Below are positions 36,901-43,515 of a stretch of 64,000 nt of DNA, piece by piece. The stretch spans positions 1 to 64,000 of the forward strand of contig DBMR01000025.1 in the NCBI GenBank assembly GCA_002298785.1, read 5' to 3'. The translations under genes and the position numbers were made by a program. The stretch comes from Verrucomicrobia subdivision 3 bacterium UBA693. Its GTDB lineage: Bacteria; Verrucomicrobiota; Verrucomicrobiia; Limisphaerales; UBA8199. The stretch's first letter is position 1, and every line of letters starts with the position of its first letter. The notes under the pieces were generated by a model. It saw only the letters and a program-made list of their open reading frames with translations, had not been told where the DNA came from and ran no database searches.

Positions 36901-37965
36901 AATCTCTTAGCCGACTCGGCAACTTACATCGAGATCAAGGACATCAAGGAAATGTATGAGCGCTGGACAGTTGGCGATGTCGGTTCACAACCGCCGATGA
37001 CTGTGGCGACGAATGCGGTTGAGGATTTGCCGCAGGGAGTTTCGTCCTTCCAATACAATTTGCCGTCCGATACGAACACACCCTATATCCTGTTTGTTCA
37101 TGGTTGGAACATGGAACGGTGGGAAAAGGATCGCTTTGCCGAAGCTGCTTACAAGCGGCTTTACTGGCAAGGGTATCAAGGTCGGTTTGGTTCATTCCGT
37201 TGGCCGACTTACGACCGTTGGCCTATCAAGGAAACGCTCAACAGTTATGACAAAAGTGAATGGCAGGCGTGGAAGTCAGGAGCGCCGCTGCGGCAATTGC
37301 TCTCGCGGTTGAAGGGTGAATACCCTGGCCAGGTGCGACTCATCGCTCACAGTATGGGGAACATTGTGGCTGGTGAGGCTCTGCAAACCAACTCTGCACT
37401 GGTGCATACCTATGTCGCGATGCAAGCGGCTGTGCCATCGCACGCCTACGATAGTAATACGCCGGGGCGGACCATTCCCACAACAGTAGACGACGAAACC
37501 TTCAATTACTACGCCCATTACTGGCAAAGCAACAGTCTGCCCTATTTTAGTGACGCAACCGGGGCCGTCAGTTACGTGAATTTTTACAACACGAACGACT
37601 ATGCGTTGGATAAATGGACGCTTGACCAAAATCTGAAACCAGTCGACACACTGACCTACGCGTCTTGGCATTATCTGGGAACCAACTACTTCACCAAAGG
37701 ATTGCTCCAATTCACCTACTTAAGCTTTGCTGCGGACACATACGAAATTTATTCCTTTTGCGATGAGGCCCGCTGCTTTGCGCTTGGCGCGCAACCAAAT
37801 GTGGGAGGAGCATTTCAGACCGTTGATGAGGTTGACCTTCGCCTTCCACCTTTCAGTTTCGGCCGGGAGCACAAATATCATAGTGGGCAATTTCGTTCGA
37901 CGAACATGGAGCGAGCAGTGTTTTGGAATAGATTACTCATCAAGATGGGATTAAAGGAGGAATGA
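33919..37965 (+). CDS. large secreted protein with calcium-binding motif and C-terminal alpha/beta-hydrolase domain
   Basis: From ATG 33919 the frame gives 1348 residues; the export signal lies upstream of an in-frame TGA. Features in order: an N-terminal region with FGTFWSWQFP, a Pro/Gly linker (about 90-115), the verrucomicrobial calcium-type motif GLPDWWQLQWFG...DDDGDGLVNLTEY (about 194-230), a fibronectin-like segment (about 240-340), several beta-rich regions, VDANHDGLMNLSFYG (about 797), and a C-terminal hydrolase (about 1055-1348) with oxyanion-type FVHGWN, nucleophile elbow AHSMGN (Ser 1145), NTNDYAL (candidate Asp) and HSGQF (candidate His 1321). The first Gly of GxSxG is Ala here. 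The stop overlaps the next gene (ATGA). Substrate unknown. Confidence 0.75.
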   Translation: MISPPTAGLQALPSEEIPAFGTFWSWQFPDQPPLPMLTDPELDVYNLGNGWYTVDDRRVDYQALQEQQAIDASLRAAEAQLGIVSPPPPPGGGGGLDPGAGPALPAYQHPAGALWLELLGVTNGVVNVSLHGTVPEMVYEVLSTESLTNGGWTVETLAVLGAPGQDWTMVQIPVGTRTNSLFLSARSWLDSDGSGLPDWWQLQWFGQLGVGPYGDDDGDGLVNLTEYATGQNPKHFDTPPAPVPLRADLNAGGTSVAVTWGAVPGPVSYYVIERSDFDWETFTYLDYQPIATPSGSATTYQDSGLFHVDDPQGSWWPSRDYQLVNSKYRVHAVYANGSSAGAEAMIASGDPALAVEARLVLNSSGRWQLVCPNIPPRVTALRLEWFDLYSTYGFQAFKSLEEIAVSNLVSGRYTFPDAQIINHVHFGAGEVTILGEELWVRGMDAAGRPGSPVKAGQVYQDNAPYFVDGREHLRQNLEFELRAATASQNVALWDSSYWIVQHTAYQLPSDVHYVESGFLHWAREWKNYGDPGGGAYFIRRDNLWPFYLNYQLHDLMYETNDTPAFRWTPNYSPVPAPAVLSAPGALWIAQDLANPSDLAVSLTDNAISLRGGASNLFGLPIQTALVGIGWNPTFLPPGSSVGFTNPPDYFYSQTAAPQLQNCGYYFAPVACPGANIMGFSPAATSQLFPLPVNAGFSVPTQPPLLLAAVGQPVLIGGWSKESLANGDPTKFGYLGQYFEWAFRFDTNGAPVRDEVDILSPYGDLFATEPGPVALVTMTNWGESVRGTGVVQVISLNVDANHDGLMNLSFYGPDQTTPHHPFQFWINNDYDRGHAVDCNVAGYDCDWEEDDLKQASIPDYPTLIIPDCAYATYAPFQQPTPRIPSMRDLEDYTRLWMPGLSNLTAVMPTNYTAKLTLNGGGAIRLFRAVEADGGTNYLFNSTTASNQAAQSALLYVGVLNSSATIILTNRSEHFIWCGVQRGTAEVHLQILDGGQNLLADSATYIEIKDIKEMYERWTVGDVGSQPPMTVATNAVEDLPQGVSSFQYNLPSDTNTPYILFVHGWNMERWEKDRFAEAAYKRLYWQGYQGRFGSFRWPTYDRWPIKETLNSYDKSEWQAWKSGAPLRQLLSRLKGEYPGQVRLIAHSMGNIVAGEALQTNSALVHTYVAMQAAVPSHAYDSNTPGRTIPTTVDDETFNYYAHYWQSNSLPYFSDATGAVSYVNFYNTNDYALDKWTLDQNLKPVDTLTYASWHYLGTNYFTKGLLQFTYLSFAADTYEIYSFCDEARCFALGAQPNVGGAFQTVDEVDLRLPPFSFGREHKYHSGQFRSTNMERAVFWNRLLIKMGLKEE

Positions 37966-39020
37966 TGAAATCGAAGTATTCTCTTTATGCTCTGGCTATT
38001 TTGCTAGTGGTTTGGGCTATTGTTTCTTGGCTTCGGCCACTGAACTCCAGCCCACCGTCCGGCGCATTACGCGAAGATGAGAGTGTCCATGAAACCAACA
38101 CAATAATCGAGAACACGGCCGTTCCCGCAGAGACAGAGTCTTCAGATACTGCTCAAGGGACCGAGCCGAGGAGAGTGAGTCCATGGGCGGCGGCCCAAAA
38201 TGAACCCGAGAAAAGACAACAAATGTTCGATCAAATGATCGGACAGAAAAACGTTCCGGTTCATTTCTATGGCAAAGCAGTAGATCAAGACGGCAATCCG
38301 CTCTCTGAAGTGAAAATCATGCTCGCAGTCCGACAATGGTACGTGCAGTCGTATGTCGGATGGAATGCCGAAGGGAAAATGCTTCGATTTGAAAAAACGA
38401 CGGGTGCCGATGGAAAATTTGAATTGCGCGATGTAAAAGGAGATGGCGTTGACATCCAAGCCATTGAAAAACAGGGTTATCAGCTTTCTCCAAAAGCCGA
38501 GCGCAGCTATGGAGCGGTGACCGACCCCAGCAGCCCGGTCATTTTCAAAATGTGGAAGCAGGGGCCGCAAAAACCGCTTGTCACCGGCCAGAAGGTTTTC
38601 GGCATTATTCCTGACGGGCGCGTTTACACGCTGGACTTGCTTCAAGGCAAGAAGGTTGAAGGCGATCAGACGGACGGTGACCTGCGTGTCAGGATCATTC
38701 GTCAAGCTGACGCGAAGCCGCGAAGCAAATACCAATGGTCGTTCTCGGTTGAAGCCATACGAGGTGGCCTGCTTCAAACAGAAGATGAATTTATGTATCT
38801 GGCTCCTGAATCCGGATATGAGTCCAAAATATCGATGGAACTGATGCCGAGTGATACAAATTGGACATCTTTGGTTAAGAGGCAGCTTTTTCTCCGTTCT
38901 CGAGCGGGCCGGGTTTATGGACGACTACAGGTGGAGGTTCATGCAATTTACAACGATAAGAGCGCCTGCGAGGTGAACTATGCTGTCAATCCCGATGGAT
39001 CGCGCAATCTCCAACCGTAA
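37965..39020 (+). CDS. signal-anchored protein with carboxypeptidase-regulatory-like domain, paralog 3 of 4
   Basis: The 351-residue protein has an N-terminal membrane helix (YALAILLVVWAIVSWL), an acidic/Ser-rich linker and the shared domain (PVHFYGKAVDQDGNPLSE, GADGKFELRDV, FKMWKQG, GDLRVRI, APESGY, then the end NPDGSRNLQP). Two ATGs are possible: 37962 overlaps the hydrolase stop as ATGA, and 37965 follows immediately. A strong Shine-Dalgarno (AAAGGAGG, 37953-37960) lies inside the hydrolase's last codons and is better spaced for 37965. Coupled translation with the hydrolase is likely. Function unknown. Confidence 0.75.
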   Translation: MKSKYSLYALAILLVVWAIVSWLRPLNSSPPSGALREDESVHETNTIIENTAVPAETESSDTAQGTEPRRVSPWAAAQNEPEKRQQMFDQMIGQKNVPVHFYGKAVDQDGNPLSEVKIMLAVRQWYVQSYVGWNAEGKMLRFEKTTGADGKFELRDVKGDGVDIQAIEKQGYQLSPKAERSYGAVTDPSSPVIFKMWKQGPQKPLVTGQKVFGIIPDGRVYTLDLLQGKKVEGDQTDGDLRVRIIRQADAKPRSKYQWSFSVEAIRGGLLQTEDEFMYLAPESGYESKISMELMPSDTNWTSLVKRQLFLRSRAGRVYGRLQVEVHAIYNDKSACEVNYAVNPDGSRNLQP

Positions 39021-39110
39021 CGACATAGCGCACAGTTTCGTTCAACGAACATGCAGCGTGCGTTATTTTGGAAGCAGTTGTTGATAACCAACGGAATCAA
39101 GCAGCCATGA
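39021..39110 (+). pseudogene. 3' stub of an alpha/beta-hydrolase gene (28 codons)
   Basis: Directly after the previous stop, in the same frame, the sequence reads HSAQFRSTNMQRALFWKQ and ends NGIKQP followed by TGA. It aligns without gaps over 28 residues with the C-terminus of the intact hydrolase (HSGQFRSTNMERAVFWNR...), with mostly conservative changes. Its TGA overlaps the next ATG in ATGA. Everything upstream of the conserved His is missing, so this is a relic of a duplicated hydrolase gene. Confidence 0.85.
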
Positions 39111-40201
39111 GCCATACTAACAACGGTCTCAGGCCAAAGGTGGTAGCGGTGACAGCATTTACAGTTTGCTTGCTGGCATTGCTTGTCTGGTATTCGCAGA
39201 GGGGTTCTAATCCGACGCAAGGTGAGAGCTTTTCCAACGAGCCAACACCCGCAAATCAGCCACAGCAACCTGGCAGCTTGCCGAAGGCCGGAAGCAGGTC
39301 GAGAACGAATCTCGCCCGCGAGGCTAAGCATCAGCTTCCCCAACCACCAGGGAACGTGGTTCTCACCGACAAAACGGCGGCGGTTCAGCGGCAGATCGAG
39401 GCTTCTGTTGATGCGATGAACGGGGCCATTGCCTTCTGGGGGTGTGTAGTGGATCAGAATGGAAATCCGATAGCGGGGGCCAAGGTGTCGTTAAGCTGCC
39501 GGACTTGGCAGGCACAACCGTTGGATGCGAACGCGAGCCAAACAAAGACCGAGTTGGCTACTGACGAAGCTGGTCGTTTTCAGATAGGTGGAATGACCGG
39601 CGACCGGTTGACGATTGATGATGTTGTGAAGCCCGGATATTTGCTGTCACCAAGGGCAAAAAAAACATTCGCGTTTGCCAACAGCCCCAAGCCGTTTTTT
39701 GCAGACCCGAACGTGCCGGAAATTATTCGGATGTGGAAGCAGGGACAGCACGAACCGACAGTTTCACAGGAGGGTTTTTATGGCTTTCAGCCTGACGGGC
39801 GCGCTTATGTGGTTGATCTCTTAACCGGCAAAAGCGTCGAAGGCAACGCTGAGCAAGGTGATTTGCGCGTGCGCATCACGCGCCCCGCTAAAATAAAGCC
39901 GCGGGAGAAATATCCGTGGGTATTGGAGATTGCGGCGGTGGACGGCGGCTTGGTCGAGGCCGGAGATGATTATTTGTATCAAGCTCCAGAGGCAGGCTAT
40001 TTATCCGCCGTGAAAATCGTGATGAATCCGGAGCAGGCTGGGTGGACTTCGGTTTTGAAGAAAGCGTATTACCTCAAATCGCGAGGGGGAAAAGTCTACG
40101 GGGCCATCCAAATGACTGTCCGTCCAAACTACGGGAATGGAAGTTCGATGCAAACAGAGTCGGTATTGAACTCCAACGGTTCGCGCAATCTTGAGCCATG
40201 A
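39107..40201 (+). CDS. signal-anchored protein with carboxypeptidase-regulatory-like domain, paralog 4 of 4
   Basis: The 364-residue protein is the closest relative of the one at 37965. It has a membrane helix (VVAVTAFTVCLLALLVWY), a Gln/Pro-rich linker, then AIAFWGCVVDQNGNPIAGAKV, IRMWKQGQHEP, GDLRVRIT, AVDGGLVEAGDDYLYQAPEAGY and the terminal NSNGSRNLEP. The frame is open from TTG 39068, but that part is the shadow of the hydrolase stub; ATG 39107 overlaps the stub's TGA and opens the anchor, so it is preferred. Function unknown. Confidence 0.75.
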   Translation: MSHTNNGLRPKVVAVTAFTVCLLALLVWYSQRGSNPTQGESFSNEPTPANQPQQPGSLPKAGSRSRTNLAREAKHQLPQPPGNVVLTDKTAAVQRQIEASVDAMNGAIAFWGCVVDQNGNPIAGAKVSLSCRTWQAQPLDANASQTKTELATDEAGRFQIGGMTGDRLTIDDVVKPGYLLSPRAKKTFAFANSPKPFFADPNVPEIIRMWKQGQHEPTVSQEGFYGFQPDGRAYVVDLLTGKSVEGNAEQGDLRVRITRPAKIKPREKYPWVLEIAAVDGGLVEAGDDYLYQAPEAGYLSAVKIVMNPEQAGWTSVLKKAYYLKSRGGKVYGAIQMTVRPNYGNGSSMQTESVLNSNGSRNLEP

Positions 40202-40393
40202 GAATCGTGGTGCGCATTGCCAATGGGCTGGGGGCGGGCTTGTAGCTGATTTTGGCCGCGTTAGCCCTGAGCATCGGTCCGGTGTCCGTTGGCGGCGTTG
40301 GCGATAACATGCCCGCTGATTTACCGTTGCCATCTGCTTTTGGCGCTCGTTTGCCCGACGCCAGGAAAAGCGGGTTTTGCGGGCCGGGCCTCG
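40198..40393 (+). pseudogene. N-terminal fragment coupled to paralog 4, interrupted by TAG
   Basis: An ATG overlapping the previous stop (ATGA) opens MRIVVRIANGLGAGL, then TAG at 40243-40245; the same frame continues LILAALALSIGPVSVGG, which completes a signal-peptide-like segment. No domain follows before the pyrF gene on the other strand. Position and signal peptide suggest the start of another lost hydrolase gene, as at 1925. The assignment is tentative because the fragment is short. Confidence 0.4.
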
Positions 40394-41101
40394 TTAAGTT
40401 GTGAGGCTTGCCAGAATGCGCCGGGCAGCTTCCGCAGGCTGTGGGGCGGCATAGATGGGGCGGCCGATCACCAGCCAGTTCGCCCCGGCGTCGATGGCCG
40501 CGCGGGCGCTCAGGGTGCGCTTTTGGTCGTCGGCTTTTTCGTCCCCGAGGCGGATGCCGGGAGTGACCAACTGCATCGAGTGCGGCAGCAGTTCGCGCAG
40601 GCGCTGAATCTCCAGCGGTGAACAGACCAGTCCGCGCAGGCCGGCCTGGGCCGCCAGGGCGGCGAGCCGCTCCACGTGTTTGCCCACGTCCGATCCGCAG
40701 CCCAGTTGTTCGAGGCCCGCGCCGTTCATGCTGGTGAGCACCGTGACCCCGAGCACCAGCGGGGGAGGCCGGTTCAACGCTGCCGAAGTTTCGGCCGCGC
40801 TTTGTTCGGCGGCGCGCATCATTTCCAACCCGCCGCCGGTGTGGATGGTCAGCATTTGCACATCCAGCCGCACGGCGGACGCCACGGCTTTGGCGACCGT
40901 GTTGGGGATATCATGGAATTTCAGATCCAGAAATACCGGCACGAGCGTCTCCCTCAGGCGGCGTACGAAGTCCGGCCCGGCGGCCGTGAACAACTCGCTG
41001 CCCACCTTGAACGCGCCCACGCACGGGGCGACCTGCTGGGCTAATGCCAGCGCGCTCGCCGCGTCGGGCAGGTCCAGTGCCAAAATGATCGGATTCTGCA
41101 T
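40394..41101 (-). CDS. pyrF: orotidine 5'-phosphate decarboxylase
   Basis: The 235-residue TIM-barrel enzyme converts OMP to UMP, the last step of de novo pyrimidine synthesis. The catalytic D-x-K-x-x-D is present in FLDLKFHDIPNTV (D59, K61, D64), with the phosphate-binding TPGIR and GRPIY near the end. ATG 41101 gives the typical MQNPIILALD start; ATG 41110 is three codons upstream. It lies at the right edge of the hydrolase array on the opposite strand and is a normal housekeeping gene. Confidence 0.94.
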   Translation of the reverse strand: MQNPIILALDLPDAASALALAQQVAPCVGAFKVGSELFTAAGPDFVRRLRETLVPVFLDLKFHDIPNTVAKAVASAVRLDVQMLTIHTGGGLEMMRAAEQSAAETSAALNRPPPLVLGVTVLTSMNGAGLEQLGCGSDVGKHVERLAALAAQAGLRGLVCSPLEIQRLRELLPHSMQLVTPGIRLGDEKADDQKRTLSARAAIDAGANWLVIGRPIYAAPQPAEAARRILASLTT

Positions 41102-41190
41102 GCGCCGCATTCAAGCCCAAGGTTGGGGTGGCGACAATTCAATTCGCTTCAACACTCGATCCCCCCCGAGTCAGTCGAGTTTGAACCGGA

Positions 41191-41228
41191 GAGAGCAGAG
41201 GGAACGCAGAATAAAACCCTCTGCTCTC
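41191..41228. repeat. 12-base perfect hairpin between pyrF and the MFS gene
   Basis: GAGAGCAGAGGG (41191-41202) and CCCTCTGCTCTC (41217-41228) are exact complements around a 14-base A-rich loop. Neither strand has a following T tract, so it is not a standard terminator. It might be a REP-like element or RNA processing site between the MFS stop and pyrF. Confidence 0.6.
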
Positions 41229-41279
41229 CACCGCCTCGGGTTACTCGCTCCGTCCCGGCCCAAGGGCAAGGCGCGCTCG

Positions 41280-42491
41280 CTACGACTCGGCCAGGCGCGC
41301 GACGCGTTTGAGCATCGGTGGCGGCGATAAAAGGCCTGTGATATTCGCCGCGGCCAGCAGGCCCAGGCCGCCGCACAGGCTCCAAAGCAGGGTCGGGCTT
41401 TGCGAAAACAAAGCCAACCCGACGCTCGGTCCGGCGATAAAGGCCACCGCCCAGACCAACCCGTAGGCGCCCATGTAAAGACCGCGCTGATGCGCCGGAG
41501 CCAGGTCCGCCACGTACGCTCCCGACAACGGCAGGCTGATCATTTCCCCGAGGGTGAAAAGCACCACCGTGAGCACCAGCAACGGCAGCGAACGCGCCAG
41601 CAGGTTCGAGGCGAAACCGGCCCCGATCAGCAGGTAGCCCAGGGCCATCATTTTACGCGGCTCGAACCGGCGGGTCACCGTGGTCAACGGCAGCTCGCCG
41701 AGCACCACCAGCACTCCATTGAGCGAAATGATCAGGCCATAGACCGAAGGCGAAAAGCCGCTATGGGTGATTTGCAGGCTCATGGTGGAGAAGACCTGCA
41801 CGAAAACCAGGCCAATGGCCAGGGAGGAAAGCAGCACGCGCCGAAAACGGTGATCCGTTTTCAGCACGCGCCACGTTTCGCGCAGACCTTGTTTATCCGA
41901 ATGTGAGTTGGTATGCGCCGGCAGCGCGGCCCAGGCCACCAGGCCGAACAGAATCGACGTCGCGGCGTCTCCGATGAACAGCCAGAGGAAGGAACTCTTG
42001 GCCAGAAGGCCGGCCGTGGTGGGGCCGAACGCCCAACCGGCATTCAGAAACATGCGATAGGCCGCGAAAGCAGTCACCCGCTGCCCTTCCGGGACCAGGT
42101 CGGCCAGGAGGGCGCTGCTGGCGGGGCGGTAAAGCTCCCCGGTCAGGCCTGCCAGTCCCGACCAGACGATGATCAGCGGCAGGCTGTGCGCCTGCGAGAG
42201 GCAAAGCATGGTGATCGCCACGGAAAACATCGACAGCACGATGGTTTTGCGTCGGCCGATCAGGTCCGCCAGGTATCCCCCCAGCAAGGAGGCGCCCAGG
42301 GTTCCGACGCCGTAAGCGCCGATCGCCAGCCCGGCCTGAGACGCGGTGTAGCCCAGGCCCGTCATGTAAATCGCCAGAAACGGCAGCACAAACGTGCCGA
42401 ACTTGTTCAAAAAGGTGCCCAGGAAAAGAATCCAGGCGCCGCGCGGCAAAGCTCGCAGGTTCTCTCTCAGACTATTCGTGGTTGGGTTCAT
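41280..42491 (-). CDS. MFS transporter (drug/sugar efflux type)
   Basis: The 403-residue membrane protein has 12 predicted helices and the MFS motif A equivalent GGYLADLIGRRKTIVLSM in the loop after helix 2. ATG 42491 opens just before the first helix (GAWILFLGTFLNKFGTF); the frame further upstream overlaps a terminator and is not used. Direction (efflux) is typical of this subgroup but not provable. The promoter is not evident; a terminator lies 37 bases before the start. Confidence 0.85.
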   Translation of the reverse strand: MNPTTNSLRENLRALPRGAWILFLGTFLNKFGTFVLPFLAIYMTGLGYTASQAGLAIGAYGVGTLGASLLGGYLADLIGRRKTIVLSMFSVAITMLCLSQAHSLPLIIVWSGLAGLTGELYRPASSALLADLVPEGQRVTAFAAYRMFLNAGWAFGPTTAGLLAKSSFLWLFIGDAATSILFGLVAWAALPAHTNSHSDKQGLRETWRVLKTDHRFRRVLLSSLAIGLVFVQVFSTMSLQITHSGFSPSVYGLIISLNGVLVVLGELPLTTVTRRFEPRKMMALGYLLIGAGFASNLLARSLPLLVLTVVLFTLGEMISLPLSGAYVADLAPAHQRGLYMGAYGLVWAVAFIAGPSVGLALFSQSPTLLWSLCGGLGLLAAANITGLLSPPPMLKRVARLAES

Positions 42492-42528
42492 AATCGCCTC
42501 CCAACGTTTTGAGCCGCAGGTTTTCAAC

Positions 42529-42560
42529 AAAAAACCCACCGGCTTTCGACGGTGGGTTTT
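42529..42560 (-). terminator. rho-independent terminator of a 42-codon gene
   Basis: AAAACCCACCG and CGGTGGGTTTT form an 11-base stem around an 8-base loop. On the minus strand the right arm runs into six Ts. It starts 22 bases after the stop of the small gene at 42583. Confidence 0.85.
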
Positions 42561-42582
42561 AGGTAAAATCTCGTTTTCTGAT

Positions 42583-42711
42583 CTAAGGTAACCATTCAAC
42601 CCAGCCGCCGTTCGGGGCCATCGGCAGCCCCGTGACGCGATAAATCGCACGCATGGCCCCGGCGTTGCCGTCGGACCATTTCACCGTGCGCTGTGGGTTG
42701 GTGTGGCTCAT
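42583..42711 (-). CDS. 42-residue protein with own promoter and terminator
   Basis: Too short for routine gene calling, this frame encodes a soluble peptide starting MSHTNPQRTVKWSDGNAG and ending GGWVEWLP, rich in Trp, Gly and Asn. A sigma70-type promoter (TTGAGA 42744-42749, TATGGT 42722-42727, 16-base spacer on the minus strand) ends 10 bases before its ATG, and a strong terminator follows 22 bases after its stop. These three elements together argue for a real transcript. No membrane segment, no cysteines, no known family. It could also be a leader of a regulatory RNA. Confidence 0.6.
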   Translation of the reverse strand: MSHTNPQRTVKWSDGNAGAMRAIYRVTGLPMAPNGGWVEWLP

Positions 42712-42721
42712 TACTGGAGCA

Positions 42722-42749
42722 ACCATACGCCAAAGCCGGCATTTCTCAA
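42722..42749 (-). promoter_or_regulatory. promoter of the 42-codon gene
   Basis: On the minus strand TTGAGA (42749-42744) and TATGGT (42727-42722) are 16 bases apart. The ATG lies 10 bases past the -10 box, implying a leader of only a few bases. Confidence 0.5.
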
Positions 42750-42816
42750 CGGAAATCTGTGAATGGATGAATGACGGTTTCGTGGCGGGGTGGTCGGTTC
42801 GTCGCTGGCTGGCCCC

Positions 42817-42844
42817 TTGATTATTCGCGCCGCGGGCTTACTGT
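42817..42844 (+). promoter_or_regulatory. promoter of the YbaK-like gene
   Basis: TTGATT (42817-42822) and TACTGT (42839-42844) are separated by 16 bases. A clear Shine-Dalgarno (AAAGGAG, 42861-42867) precedes the ATG at 42873 by 5 bases. Confidence 0.5.
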
Positions 42845-42872
42845 GCCATATCCATTAGGGAAAGGAGAACCT

Positions 42873-43334
42873 ATGCCAGTCAGGAAACTAAAACAGTTCC
42901 TTGACGCAAACGGCGTCAAGTATGTCAGTATCATCCACTCCCCCGCCTACACCGCCCAGGAAGTCGCCGCCTCAGTGCATATTCCGGGTCGCGCCATGGC
43001 CAAAACCGTGATCGTCGATCTCGATGGCGAACTGGCCATGGCCGTGTTGCCGGCCAACCGCAGAGTCGTGCTGCAGGATTTGCGCGACCTCACCGGTTCC
43101 GACCGCGTTCGGTTCGCCTCCGAGGAAGCCTTCAAATCGCGCTTCCCGGATTGCGAAGTCGGCGCGATGCCGCCTTTCGGCAATCTTTACGACATGGAAG
43201 TCTATGCCGCCGAATCGCTGAGTCAGAGCCGGGAAATCGCCTTCAACGCCGGCTCCCATGAGGAAGTCATCAAGCTGGCTTACGCAGACTTCGAGCGATT
43301 GGCGAATCCGAAGGTGATGAGTTTCACCAACTGA
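42873..43334 (+). CDS. YbaK/EbsC-family aminoacyl-tRNA deacylase-like protein
   Basis: The 153-residue protein fits the YbaK/ProX fold, whose members hydrolyse mischarged aminoacyl-tRNAs (for example Cys- or Ala-tRNAPro). Landmarks are the N-terminal helix LKQFLDANGVKY, HSPAYTAQEVA, MAKTVIVDLDG (the conserved Lys near residue 50) and the C-terminal GSHEEVIKLAYADFERL. ATG 42873 has an excellent Shine-Dalgarno. The subgroup that recognises Cys-tRNAPro cannot be told from others by eye. Confidence 0.82.
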   Translation: MPVRKLKQFLDANGVKYVSIIHSPAYTAQEVAASVHIPGRAMAKTVIVDLDGELAMAVLPANRRVVLQDLRDLTGSDRVRFASEEAFKSRFPDCEVGAMPPFGNLYDMEVYAAESLSQSREIAFNAGSHEEVIKLAYADFERLANPKVMSFTN

Positions 43335-43515
43335 CCGAACGGCCTCCGCTGCTGTTCGGCCGCAAAGGCAGGGGTTTGGCACCATTCCCCGGGAAGATCC
43401 CGGCGAAGACGCAGGCGTTGCGCTTTGGCATGTCGCCCGCCGGGGCGCTCGGACGTTGGGTGGCGCTTGATGTTGAGGAATCCCTTTCATAACCTCCCTT
43501 CATTGCCCATATCTT

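Noticed and set aside
43335..43515. Hairpin CCGAAC/GTTCGG after the YbaK-like gene as terminator
   Set aside because: Short stem, long loop and no T tract; not enough for a terminator call.
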